Source: Leptospira sanjuanensis (lineage in GTDB: Bacteria > Spirochaetota > Leptospiria > Leptospirales > Leptospiraceae). Taken from it: 64,000 nucleotides of DNA. The first letter of the stretch is position 1. The number at the start of each line of letters is the position of its first letter. Below are positions 38,777 through 47,168 of this stretch, piece after piece. The stretch lies in assembly GCF_022267375.1 (NCBI RefSeq), contig NZ_JAIZBH010000001.1, positions 1,222,001-1,286,000 of the forward strand, in the 5' to 3' direction. The notes under the pieces are model-generated. The model was not told the origin of the DNA. It ran no database searches and saw only the letters and a program-made list of their open reading frames with translations. The position numbers and the translations under genes are program-made.

Positions 38777-39038
38777 CCGATTCCCGAATTTAGGGGAAGC
38801 GCCTTCCGTCGAAGAATGGATGAAGTGGATCGACGAAGAAGTGGATCGAGAACTCTTCTTCTGGCAACCCTTCATCCTCGGTGCGGCGCATTTTACGAGT
38901 AAGGAACTCGAGAATGCGTCCACCGTTCTTTACATGAAGATGATGGAAGTGGTGGATCGACGGAAAAGAAGAGAAGCGGAAGAAAAGGCGGAAGAACTGA
39001 AATTTTTAGCCAAGCTGATTCAAGGCTCCGGTCATTGA
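38777..39038 (+). CDS. Probable frameshift extension of the tail chaperone (gpT-like)
   Basis: In the frame shifted by +1 (equivalently -2) the sequence is open from 38745 to the TGA ending at 39038. It reads NRFPNLGEAPSVEEWMKWID and continues as a helical, acidic protein (ENASTVLYMKMMEVVDRRKRREA). The first conventional start in that frame is ATG 38820, without a RBS. This looks like the gpG-gpGT arrangement, in which a frameshift joins both frames. I could not point to a canonical slippery heptamer; TTT CTT AAG (38753-38761) and TGG GAG are candidates. It could instead be an independent weakly translated gene. Confidence 0.55.
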
Positions 39039-39080
39039 ATCGAACGGATTTTGAAGATAACATAGATAAGAGAAGGAAGT

Positions 39081-40880
39081 ATGGCGGCTCGAGAGATAAA
39101 TATTACGATTAAAATAGACGCGGACGATTCTATGTCGGAAATCCAAAAGGAACTCGACGATTTGCGCGGACGTCTTCTGGATTTTTCGGATTCATTCCAA
39201 TTGTTTTCAAAAGCGGGAGCTACGGCAATGCGGGAATTCGGCGGATCGATCGCCGATTCGATCGGAAAGTTCTCCACACCTTTATCGCAGCTTGCGGACC
39301 GTCTGAAAACGAGTGAATCCAGTTTGACGAGTTTGTATTCGAAGGCGAAGGGAAACGCCGCTTTGGAAAAACAATTCTTCGACGTGGCAAAGGCTGCGGG
39401 ATTTACACAAAGAGACATCGCTAAGCTGGACTTTCAATTGAATGCAGCGGCCAGAACTTCCGCACTTCTTTCCGGCGCCTTAAAAAATCTCGCTCAAATC
39501 GGAATGACCGCTTTTAAAAGCGTGATCGCTCCGGCTTGGGAAGCGGGAATCGCATTGGAAAAGCAGAGAGAGGTTTTGAAAAGTCTCTCGGGCGGAGAAG
39601 GATTCGGAAAACTGCAGGCTTCGATCGACAAGACCATTCAAACCTCGAAAGGACTTGCAACACAACAGCAACTGAACTTGGCCGCAAATGAAGCGATCAA
39701 AGCGGGCGCTTCCGTGGATTTTATCACTCGCAATCTTTCCGGATTACAAAAAGCGTCCAGACTCAGCGGAAGCGAATTGTCTTCGTCCATGCAACAAGCA
39801 TACGAGGCGATCGAAGAAGGAAGCGACGAGTTTCTGCGGAATAACGGCGATTTATTTTCAAGTTATTCGGAAGAATTTAAACGAATCAACGAATCGGGGA
39901 TGTCCGCGATCGACAAACGTCTCGCGAGGGAGAAGTTGATCACCGGCGCGCTCAATGAAAATAGTAAATTACAAGATGCTTATGGAGCGCACGTAAAAAC
40001 CACTTCGGCGGTGGTAGACCGATTCAGCAATCGAATCGAAGATTTAAAAAGCAAATTCGGAACTCTAATGTTGGATGCCCTCAATCCTGCAATGAACTAC
40101 TTTTCGGATTTATACGATTATTATACGGAAAACGCGGAAGGAATCGAAGAACTAAAGGAAAAAGTGATCGTTTTCGGAAGTATTCTTGCCGGGGTATTAG
40201 GAGCCATTGCCGTTAAGATGATCGTCACTTCGGGAATTACGTTGAGCGGGATGGTACCCGCATTGTTCGCAATGGCTTCGGCGGGATGGATTGCAATCGC
40301 ACCTTGGATTCCTTATATCGCGATCGGAGCCGCTGTCGGAATCGTCGTCGCCGGTTTGATTCTTGTAATCCGCGATCTTTTCAAATGGATGAACGGAGGC
40401 AAGTCGGTAATCGGCGGGTTTCTTGGCCCTTTTAACAATATTAAGAAAATGTTTAACGATTTGGCGCTTTGGTTTCAAGGATTGCCGGATACGATCGTGA
40501 AGTTTTTCAAAAACCTCGGTCCCAAGATCAAAGAGGCTTTAAAGGGAATGATTCCCGGCGACCTCTTGAAAATCTTCGGAGTCGCTTCGGTAAAAACCGA
40601 TAAGGTGGAAACCGTCGAGGACGCGATTATCACCAAACAGGGAAAGGTCGTAAAGTTTCATCCGGACGACAACCTGGTAGCCGTAAAGGACTTGGGTATT
40701 TTGGGAGGTTCTAAGCCGAACAAAGGCGGAGGTATTTCGGTAAATATCGCCAATGTAGTGTTAGGTTCCGCAACCAGAAAAGAAGACGCGGCCGTGTTCG
40801 CATCGTATTTGGAAAAGGAATTGGATAAGATCGCGTTGAAGATCGGTCTCGCATCGGGACTTTCTCCGGAGGTAGGATAA
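39081..40880 (+). CDS. Tail tape measure protein
   Basis: This 599-residue protein sets tail length. It starts MAAREINITIKIDADDSMSE with a coiled-coil, has a Ser/Ala-rich helical middle, two hydrophobic stretches near residues 370-440 (SILAGVLGAIAVKMIVTSG and IAIGAAVGIVVAGLILVI) that match the membrane-spanning part of tape measure proteins, and a long C-terminal part. At the usual roughly 0.15 nm per residue the tail would be about 90 nm long, an inference. It follows the chaperone pair, the standard order. Confidence 0.88.
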   Translation: MAAREINITIKIDADDSMSEIQKELDDLRGRLLDFSDSFQLFSKAGATAMREFGGSIADSIGKFSTPLSQLADRLKTSESSLTSLYSKAKGNAALEKQFFDVAKAAGFTQRDIAKLDFQLNAAARTSALLSGALKNLAQIGMTAFKSVIAPAWEAGIALEKQREVLKSLSGGEGFGKLQASIDKTIQTSKGLATQQQLNLAANEAIKAGASVDFITRNLSGLQKASRLSGSELSSSMQQAYEAIEEGSDEFLRNNGDLFSSYSEEFKRINESGMSAIDKRLAREKLITGALNENSKLQDAYGAHVKTTSAVVDRFSNRIEDLKSKFGTLMLDALNPAMNYFSDLYDYYTENAEGIEELKEKVIVFGSILAGVLGAIAVKMIVTSGITLSGMVPALFAMASAGWIAIAPWIPYIAIGAAVGIVVAGLILVIRDLFKWMNGGKSVIGGFLGPFNNIKKMFNDLALWFQGLPDTIVKFFKNLGPKIKEALKGMIPGDLLKIFGVASVKTDKVETVEDAIITKQGKVVKFHPDDNLVAVKDLGILGGSKPNKGGGISVNIANVVLGSATRKEDAAVFASYLEKELDKIALKIGLASGLSPEVG

Positions 40881-41482
40881 TGGGAATCGTAACGGGAAGA
40901 GACACCATTGCGTTCACGGACGGCGACACAGAGGTGGAAATGAATGTGTCGATGGATATTCAATATACGTATCCTGCGGAAATCACGGGGCATCCGGTCG
41001 AAAGGGAAAAAGGAAAAGCTTCCATAACGGATCATGTGATCCCGGGAAAAAGAGGGATTTCATTGCGCGCAATATTATCCTCTTCCGTAAACGCATTCAC
41101 TTTATCGAATATAACCGTCGATCGAAAATTGGAAACTCTGATCCGTTGGCAGACGGAAGGAACGTTTCTTACGATGCTCGGATACGAAACGGGAGGAATC
41201 ATAAATCGAATTCTTTCCATGCTGCCTGCTTCCTTCCGTTTCGTAGAACCGGACGATCCGGATCGACGTTATTTGGGAAGATCGATCGATGAAATCCCGA
41301 ATCTTCTTTTAGGAGACGTGTCTTTTTCAGAAGTTAAGGAAACGGGAAAGGACGTTACGGTTTCTCTTTCGATCGTTCCCATTCTGGTCGCGGAAGCGAA
41401 AACAAGGGAAATCAAAAAGGTTCCTTCGGGCGGCAGAAAGAATCCGACGAAGGTGGAAAAAAAGGGAGCTCCCAAAAAGTAA
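40880..41482 (+). CDS. Dit-like/baseplate-connecting tail protein
   Basis: The 200-residue protein follows the tape measure directly (TAATG overlap). It has an all-beta N-terminal part (TDGDTEVEMNVSMDIQYTYP) and VPILVAEAKTREIKKV, then a basic, disordered C-terminus (GGRKNPTKVEKKGAPKK). The pattern resembles Dit-type or gp53-like proteins that close the tube end and connect it to the baseplate. Exact assignment is uncertain. Confidence 0.6.
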   Translation: MGIVTGRDTIAFTDGDTEVEMNVSMDIQYTYPAEITGHPVEREKGKASITDHVIPGKRGISLRAILSSSVNAFTLSNITVDRKLETLIRWQTEGTFLTMLGYETGGIINRILSMLPASFRFVEPDDPDRRYLGRSIDEIPNLLLGDVSFSEVKETGKDVTVSLSIVPILVAEAKTREIKKVPSGGRKNPTKVEKKGAPKK

Positions 41483-41495
41483 GGTAGTTTAGTAT

Positions 41496-41834
41496 ATGAC
41501 AATATTCAAATATTTACCGATTGAAAGCGAAACCTTTCCGATCTCCAATACGTACGAGATCGGATCGAAAGAATACGATTTCGAATTCGCATATAACGAG
41601 AACGGAGACTTTTTTACCGTTCTTGTGCGGAATCAGGACGGCAAAGAATTATTTTCCTCGAGACTCGTTTACGGCGTTCCGTTGAATCACGTCGTGGTCG
41701 ACGACTTTCCGCTTTCGATTCTTTTGAAACCTTTGGATCTGGACGATTTGTATCGGGACGAGTATACGGATATCCCTGTGAATGCGAAAACGTTCGGCGG
41801 CAGAGTGCAAATTTATCTGGAGGGCGAAGTATGA
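41496..41834 (+). CDS. Baseplate plug protein, Pam3 gp18-type
   Basis: The 112-residue all-beta protein has FKYLPIESETFPISNTYEIG, YDFEFAYNENGDFFTVLVRN and a final DDLYRDEYTDIPVNA-GGRVQIYLEGE pattern. It agrees with the small plug family described for the cyanophage Pam3 baseplate. It would close the hub below the tube. It overlaps the next gene by four bases. Confidence 0.65.
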   Translation: MTIFKYLPIESETFPISNTYEIGSKEYDFEFAYNENGDFFTVLVRNQDGKELFSSRLVYGVPLNHVVVDDFPLSILLKPLDLDDLYRDEYTDIPVNAKTFGGRVQIYLEGEV

Positions 41835-42649
41835 TCGGAAATCCGAAATTGTTCGGCCGGGTTGTTTCCCTGGAAATTCTTCCGCGAAACGGAGTAGGGA
41901 AGGAATTCACGTATCCGCCTTTTGACATCGAGTTCGAAACGGAGATCGGTCCTATGAATTTAACGACGGTAAAGATCTATAATGTGAACGAAGATACGAT
42001 GAATCTGGTTGGAGCGAAATCGAAGGGAAGCGGTTTTCAATATCCCGGCGCGTCCTTAAGCGCGGGATATAAGGACGAATATGGAGTCGTCGCAAACGGA
42101 GAAGTGATTCGTCCGCAATTCAAACAAGAAGAAACGAACAAAATTTTGGAGTTCAAAATCAGCGCGAACGCCGCCTCTTGGGTGAGTTCGTATATTATGA
42201 AAACCTACAGTAATCTTCCGGCGATGACCGTGATCCTTGATATAGTAAAGCAAGGGAATCTTAAGCCGGGGAGAATCACTTTAGGGGAAAACAAGATCGT
42301 GAACTTCAGCGCCAATGTTTCGTTAGGCGATTGCATTCAGAAATTTTGTAAACTGACAAAGTCTCAATATTGGTTTCAGGACGGTTTTTTATACATCGAT
42401 TCTTTGAGTCCGGATAAGAAGCCGAGCCGGATCTTTTTGGACGAATCTTCCGGCTTGATCGGTGTTCCGGAAAAGGGTCAAAAGACCTGGAAGATCAAAA
42501 GTCTGTTTCGGCATCAGTTCAAGAAGAACGTAATCGTCTCGGTGAAAGGAGGCGGGTTGAACGGCGACTGCAGAATCGAAAAAGGAAAACACGTTTTTTC
42601 CACGTTTCAGACGGAGAATTATTCCGAACTGGAGGTGATGCCGTTATGA
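41831..42649 (+). CDS. Baseplate hub protein (gp27/gp44-like)
   Basis: The 272-residue protein has an N-terminal beta domain (LFGRVVSLEILPRNGVG, IEFETEIGPMNLTTVKIYNV) and a second one with KISANAASWVSSYIMKTYS and FSANVSLGDCIQKFCKLT. This is the two-domain layout of gp27/Mu gp44-like hub trimers. It connects the tube to the spike. It overlaps its neighbours on both sides by four bases. Confidence 0.7.
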   Translation: MIGNPKLFGRVVSLEILPRNGVGKEFTYPPFDIEFETEIGPMNLTTVKIYNVNEDTMNLVGAKSKGSGFQYPGASLSAGYKDEYGVVANGEVIRPQFKQEETNKILEFKISANAASWVSSYIMKTYSNLPAMTVILDIVKQGNLKPGRITLGENKIVNFSANVSLGDCIQKFCKLTKSQYWFQDGFLYIDSLSPDKKPSRIFLDESSGLIGVPEKGQKTWKIKSLFRHQFKKNVIVSVKGGGLNGDCRIEKGKHVFSTFQTENYSELEVMPL

Positions 42650-43329
42650 ATTTGGACGAAGTTATTCTCGCGGCGATGCAGAAATCGCTTTCGCGGGCTC
42701 AAGTCGGATTGCCTGGAATCATAGATTCGTTTAATGCGAGTCAAATGACGGCTAACGTAAAACTTCCTTTTAAACAAAAGGACGGAAGCGGAGAAGAAAA
42801 GGCGTTTCCGATTCTTTCCAATGTCCGCGTTGGAACATTGTGGGCCGGGGATTTTTTCATCAAACCCGATTACAAACGGGGAGATAAAGTTTGGGTTTCC
42901 TTTTCTACGCACGATATCGGCGACGCTGTTCGAGGAGTGAGTTCCGTGGTTTCGGATTCCTTATTCGATCTGCAAAGCGCGTGCGTCGTCTCAGGATACA
43001 AAGGAGAAGCCGAGAGTCCTGCGACAACTGCAGGCGAATCCGGTTTGCTCATCGGAAATAAACAAGGAAACTCTCTCATTCAACTCGACGAGGATCGGAT
43101 TAAGATCAGAGGCGGCTCCGTCGATCTTTCCGAATCGGCGGTTTTAGGGGAAACGTTAGCCGATCTGATGCGTACGATCCTGGACGTTTTTATCAACAAT
43201 GCGTCTTCGTTTACCGCAAATACCGTTCCGGGTTCTCCTGCCGCTTTGTCCCCTTCGGTTGTATCGTCGTTAAACGCGCGTAAGGCGGAGGTTGATCAAA
43301 TTCTTTCTCAAAAGGTGAAGATAGGATGA
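42646..43329 (+). CDS. Membrane-puncturing spike (Gp138/gpV-like)
   Basis: The 227-residue protein has an N-terminal OB-fold domain (GLPGIIDSFNASQMTANVKL) as in the Gp138/Mu gp45 family, with ILSNVRVGTLWAGDFFIKPD and GDKVWVSFSTHDIG. After it come beta-repeat segments (GLLIGNKQGNSLIQLDEDRI) and a C-terminal helix. It would be the spike that penetrates the target outer membrane. It overlaps hub and gp25-like genes. Confidence 0.8.
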   Translation: MNLDEVILAAMQKSLSRAQVGLPGIIDSFNASQMTANVKLPFKQKDGSGEEKAFPILSNVRVGTLWAGDFFIKPDYKRGDKVWVSFSTHDIGDAVRGVSSVVSDSLFDLQSACVVSGYKGEAESPATTAGESGLLIGNKQGNSLIQLDEDRIKIRGGSVDLSESAVLGETLADLMRTILDVFINNASSFTANTVPGSPAALSPSVVSSLNARKAEVDQILSQKVKIG

Positions 43330-43670
43330 AAGGTTTAAAGATAGAGAACGGGGACGTTGTTCGAGAACAAGGACGTCCGATCGTTTTGGACGGATTGGAG
43401 TATTATTCACAAAGGATCAAACACGCGATTCTTCTGTCTTTGGGAGAATCCGCGTATGATACATTGAGCGGAATCGATTGGTTTACTATCTTTTCGGCGA
43501 AGGTTTCGAAGGACCGAGTTCTGTTTGAAATCAGAAGAATCATTCTTAAAGATGCGGAAACCGTATCTTTGGAAAACATCGAGGTCGTCGAAACCGAAGG
43601 AAAAAGCAGGGGAATCTATATTCGATTTTCTGCAAATACCATTTATGGGAACGTAACGGAGGAGATATAA
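43326..43670 (+). CDS. Baseplate wedge protein, gp25/W-like
   Basis: The 114-residue protein has LDGLEYYSQRIKHAILLSLGE and DWFTIFSAKVSKDRVLFEIR, close to gp25/gpW-type wedge proteins with the conserved helix and EIRRI. It forms part of the baseplate that triggers sheath contraction. It overlaps the spike and gpJ genes. Confidence 0.75.
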   Translation: MKGLKIENGDVVREQGRPIVLDGLEYYSQRIKHAILLSLGESAYDTLSGIDWFTIFSAKVSKDRVLFEIRRIILKDAETVSLENIEVVETEGKSRGIYIRFSANTIYGNVTEEI

Positions 43671-44884
43671 TGGCCGGAGTAACGGAACAAGGTTTTATTC
43701 GAAAGTCAAAGGACGAAATTCTTTCGGATTTGGAAGAAAAATACAGAACCGCGTTGGGGCAGGACATCGATCTTTCGATTCTGAGCGAAGACGGAATTCG
43801 AATGAGAATTCTCGCGGACGAACTCGACGCGATTCATCAACTTGCGGAATCCGTCTTTTATTCGAATTTCGCCCATACAGCGACCGGCGTCTCTTTGGAT
43901 CGAGTGTTGAATCCTTTGGGAGGAGAAAGACAACCGGCAAAACGTTCCATTGTCGCATTAAATTTTTCCGGGGTGAACGGATCCTTTGTGGACATCGGAA
44001 CGATCTGCCAAACGGGAAACGGATTGCAATTCATTACGATTCAATCCGGAACGATCGCCGGAGGTTTTGTAACGCTCAACGCGCAGGCTTTGAATTTGGA
44101 ATACGGAATCACCGCGAATGTTCCGCCTAACACGATCAATACGATTTCAACGGCGATTGCGGGAGTCGATTCTGTTACGAATCCGGAACCGGCAACCGGA
44201 GGAAGATCGATCGAGACGGATATCGAATATCTGAATCGTTTTATGAACGACGGAGTCAACGGCGGTTCTTCTGCCGCAAACGTACAAAGCGTTTTGAACC
44301 AAATCGATTCGGTTTTAGCCGCTGTCGTCTACGAGAACAACACCGATTTCGTGGACGTAGACGGAAGACCTCCTCATTCTATGGAAGCCGTGATCGAAGG
44401 AGGCACTCCGCAGGAGATCGCGGAGACTTGTTTGCGAAATTGGCCGGGCGGTATCGAATCCTACGGATCGCAAAACGGAACTGTGATCGATAGCAAGGGA
44501 GTTCCGAGAACGTACTATTTCAATCGTCCCGCAGATGTTACTCTTTTTGTTAAGATCGATATAGCACGAGACTTAGCGCAATGGGTATCCGGTTCTGAAA
44601 CCATCGTAAAAACGAATTGTATCAAAGTGATCGGAGGCGTGGATACGATCGGTTCCGTTTCCACATCCTATAAAGGGGACGGTACGGGTGCGGATGTGTT
44701 CGCATGGAAGTTGATCGCGGCTCAAAGCGGACTTAGCGAATACGAGTCCGTTAAAGTTTTAGGAATTAAGGCGATGACTGTAAAGGTGGGTTCTTCTTCG
44801 CCTGCAAACTTGGACGAATTATCAATCAACAGTCGCCAAAGAGCCAAACTGATTACCGCAAACATTCAGGTGAACTTCGTATGA
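43670..44884 (+). CDS. Baseplate J protein (gp47-like)
   Basis: The 404-residue protein matches gpJ/gp47: an N-terminal helix with GFIRKSKDEILSDLEEKY, ILADELDAIHQLAESVFYSN, then a beta-rich centre with NLEYGITANVPPNTIN and GGRSIETDIEYLNRF, and a domain near 240 that includes VDVDGRPPHSMEAVIEGGTP. It is the largest wedge protein. It overlaps its neighbours by one and four bases. Confidence 0.88.
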   Translation: MAGVTEQGFIRKSKDEILSDLEEKYRTALGQDIDLSILSEDGIRMRILADELDAIHQLAESVFYSNFAHTATGVSLDRVLNPLGGERQPAKRSIVALNFSGVNGSFVDIGTICQTGNGLQFITIQSGTIAGGFVTLNAQALNLEYGITANVPPNTINTISTAIAGVDSVTNPEPATGGRSIETDIEYLNRFMNDGVNGGSSAANVQSVLNQIDSVLAAVVYENNTDFVDVDGRPPHSMEAVIEGGTPQEIAETCLRNWPGGIESYGSQNGTVIDSKGVPRTYYFNRPADVTLFVKIDIARDLAQWVSGSETIVKTNCIKVIGGVDTIGSVSTSYKGDGTGADVFAWKLIAAQSGLSEYESVKVLGIKAMTVKVGSSSPANLDELSINSRQRAKLITANIQVNFV

Positions 44885-45861
44885 ATTCCACCGATTTGGA
44901 TTCCGTATTACAAAAATATCCGCTTTCGCTTTTTACGAGGACACCCGATTCGCAGATCGGAAAAAAATGGGAAGTCGATCTTGAATTGTTAAACGAAGTA
45001 CGCTCCGTTTTGGACTCGATTCAAAGTGTTGCGGATTTTCGAACACAGAGCGGAGCCGTCTTGGATTTGATAGGGAAGAATCTGAAACAACCGAGAGACG
45101 GGATGGATGATTTTAAATATAAGATTTTTCTTTCCATCGCAAGACAGAAACGGAAATCGAAAGGCGACATTCATTCGATGAACGAAATCGGATCTCAGAT
45201 TCTCGCCGGTATGGGAACGTTATATGAAATAAAGGAACTCTGTTACGGAGGGGAGCCCATGCTTTTGGATGCGTTGCTCACCTTGAACGGAGAATATCCT
45301 CTTTCCGGAAGTACGAAACGTCCCGCAACGATCGAAGTGGTTTTTTCCGGTTTGGTGGATTCGGTCGTGGTGGCGCCCGAGTTTAATAAGGCGATGGCTC
45401 AGATTCGCGCAGGCGGGGTTAAGGCGATCATTCGATATCGATTCGAAATGTCCACGTTGGCCGGAAGGCTTTATGGAGTTTCACTCCGAACTCCGCTCTT
45501 GGATGGGAGTTGGTCGATGAACGGTTTTACCCTTTTGTCAGGAGAAAAAGTTCGAATTCGTCCTTATGAAATCGCATTCGGAACCGGAGGACTAACGAAC
45601 GGAGTTCCGAGAGCTCCGCAGATCGGTGACCTTGGATTGCAAAATGAAGCGTATCGAAAGCTGATCGATATCCGTTACGATAGCGAGGGAAACCGTTTCT
45701 TCCAATCGACATTAAAACAAGGAGAAGCGATCGGGTGTAATATCAACGAAATCGGTCTTTTTGACGAGGATGGGAATCTTCTCTATCTGAAAACCTTCCC
45801 TTCCAAGGAAAAAGATCATCTGATAGTTTATGATTTTATAATAAAGGAGGAATTTCAGTGA
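44881..45861 (+). CDS. gpI/DUF2612-like baseplate protein fused to a fibre-like domain
   Basis: The first ~200 of 326 residues resemble gpI/DUF2612 wedge proteins (ADFRTQSGAVLDLIGKNLKQ, DDFKYKIFLSIARQKRKSKG). The last ~100 residues (FQSTLKQGEAIGCNINEIGL, FDEDGNLLYLKTFPSKEKD) follow the N-terminal domain of tail-collar fibres. The two functions are usually separate genes. The fusion would mount a receptor-facing element directly on the baseplate. It overlaps both neighbours. Confidence 0.72.
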   Translation: MNSTDLDSVLQKYPLSLFTRTPDSQIGKKWEVDLELLNEVRSVLDSIQSVADFRTQSGAVLDLIGKNLKQPRDGMDDFKYKIFLSIARQKRKSKGDIHSMNEIGSQILAGMGTLYEIKELCYGGEPMLLDALLTLNGEYPLSGSTKRPATIEVVFSGLVDSVVVAPEFNKAMAQIRAGGVKAIIRYRFEMSTLAGRLYGVSLRTPLLDGSWSMNGFTLLSGEKVRIRPYEIAFGTGGLTNGVPRAPQIGDLGLQNEAYRKLIDIRYDSEGNRFFQSTLKQGEAIGCNINEIGLFDEDGNLLYLKTFPSKEKDHLIVYDFIIKEEFQ

Positions 45862-46148
45862 TTCAAATACTCGCGAGAGAAACGAACGTAGAGTTTGCGG
45901 GAACCGGAAAATTCAGAATTGAATTGCTTCCGATCGCTTTATTCAAAACGCACCAGAGCCTTTTGGAATACTGCGATCGAAAAGGCTATAAAAAAAGCGG
46001 GTCAGGATTGGATTCGGAATTTACTCGAGACGAGGATTTAAAACCGGTCCGGGACAGGCTAAAAAAATTTGTAGATCAGCCGTTTAAAGTATATGAGAAG
46101 TTTATCATATTGGAACAGGAAGTGAGGAGCGAAGATGGCAGTGTTTAA
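45858..46148 (+). CDS. Small phage protein of unknown function
   Basis: The 96-residue protein is charged and helical at the C-terminus (RDRLKKFVDQPFKVYEKFII). It overlaps the gpI-like gene by four and the first collar gene by 14 bases. No family is recognised; position suggests a fibre-connecting or chaperone role, unproven. Confidence 0.6.
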   Translation: MIQILARETNVEFAGTGKFRIELLPIALFKTHQSLLEYCDRKGYKKSGSGLDSEFTRDEDLKPVRDRLKKFVDQPFKVYEKFIILEQEVRSEDGSV

Positions 46149-46995
46149 TCCTGTAAAAACAAGAACCTGGAGTAAAAATACTCCCGCCGACGGAGATCTG
46201 ATTGACGACGAGTTTGATCGTCAATACGAGAATTTCCAGTATTTAAAAGATCGAATCGATACAACCGACTCGAATTTAATGAATTTTCTGATCCCGATCG
46301 GAAGCATCATTGAAGATAGCTTAAATCTTGCGCCCGCTTCGAACTTTAAGGACGCGAACGCTCAGGCAATTTTAAGAACTTCCTTTGTGACGTTGTGGGA
46401 TTCCGTTCATCGCGTAATCACCGGAATCGTTCCTGCCACAGATCGGATCAATTCGACAAATCATGGATGTATCGAAGGTCAACTTGTGAAGTTTTCCTTT
46501 ACGGGAGGTGGAGTTACTGCGCTTACGAAATATTATGTTCGTAACCCTACCGCGAATGACTTTCAGATTTCTGCAACTCCTACGAGTTCGATCATCGATT
46601 TGACTTCTTCTCAAACCGGAGATATGATCACGAATGTTGAATATGGCTTCGGAGACGGTTCGACAACATACAATCTTCCGGATCGAAGAGGGATTTTTGC
46701 TCGAGGCGCCGGCGTGCATGGAAGCCGAGCAAAGGCGGTTGGTGGAAATTACGATGCGGGTATTGTCGGGACAGAAGGACAGGATCAGATGCAGGGCCAT
46801 AGGCATTCGGTAAGCGGCGTTTCTGCAGATCTTATACATCCGGATGCTTGGGGTGGTCCCGGTACGTCTCAGGTTGGTAGCGGCTCGGTTGCTATTGGTA
46901 ATCCTACATCCGATGGGTCTAATGGAACGCCGCGAGCCGGAAACGAAACAACTCCTGCCTACGTTGCAGTAAGATATAAAGTGAGGGTGGTCTGA
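46135..46995 (+). CDS. Tail collar/receptor-binding protein 1
   Basis: The 286-residue protein begins MAVFNPVKTRTWSKNTPADG, contains FGDGSTTYNLPDRRGIFARG, the tail-collar signature, and HRHSVSG with histidines that in some collar proteins bind metal. The last 70 residues vary from the second copy at 47155 while the ends (GNETTPAYVAVRYKVRVV) are nearly the same. It should recognise a surface receptor of the target cell. Confidence 0.82.
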   Translation: MAVFNPVKTRTWSKNTPADGDLIDDEFDRQYENFQYLKDRIDTTDSNLMNFLIPIGSIIEDSLNLAPASNFKDANAQAILRTSFVTLWDSVHRVITGIVPATDRINSTNHGCIEGQLVKFSFTGGGVTALTKYYVRNPTANDFQISATPTSSIIDLTSSQTGDMITNVEYGFGDGSTTYNLPDRRGIFARGAGVHGSRAKAVGGNYDAGIVGTEGQDQMQGHRHSVSGVSADLIHPDAWGGPGTSQVGSGSVAIGNPTSDGSNGTPRAGNETTPAYVAVRYKVRVV

Positions 46996-47168
46996 TGTTC
47001 GTTTTATTACATAAGGCTGAGTTAATTTTTATCAAATCTCTTAAGAGAACGGGTTCCTTTTTAAGAGAAAAAAATAGAGAACGATTCAGATTGTATTATT
47101 TGTTTCAACGCTTTATCACTAAAGACTCATTCAAAAAGGTTGTGGGAGGAGTTCATGGCCGTATTTAA
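46995..47168 (+). CDS. Very small frame between the collar genes
   Basis: An ATG overlapping the first collar stop (TGATG) opens a 57-residue frame, MFVLLHKAELIFIKSLKRTG onward, basic and AT-rich. It overlaps the second collar start by 14 bases. It may be a remnant joining the two duplicates rather than a gene. Confidence 0.2.
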   Translation: MFVLLHKAELIFIKSLKRTGSFLREKNRERFRLYYLFQRFITKDSFKKVVGGVHGRI

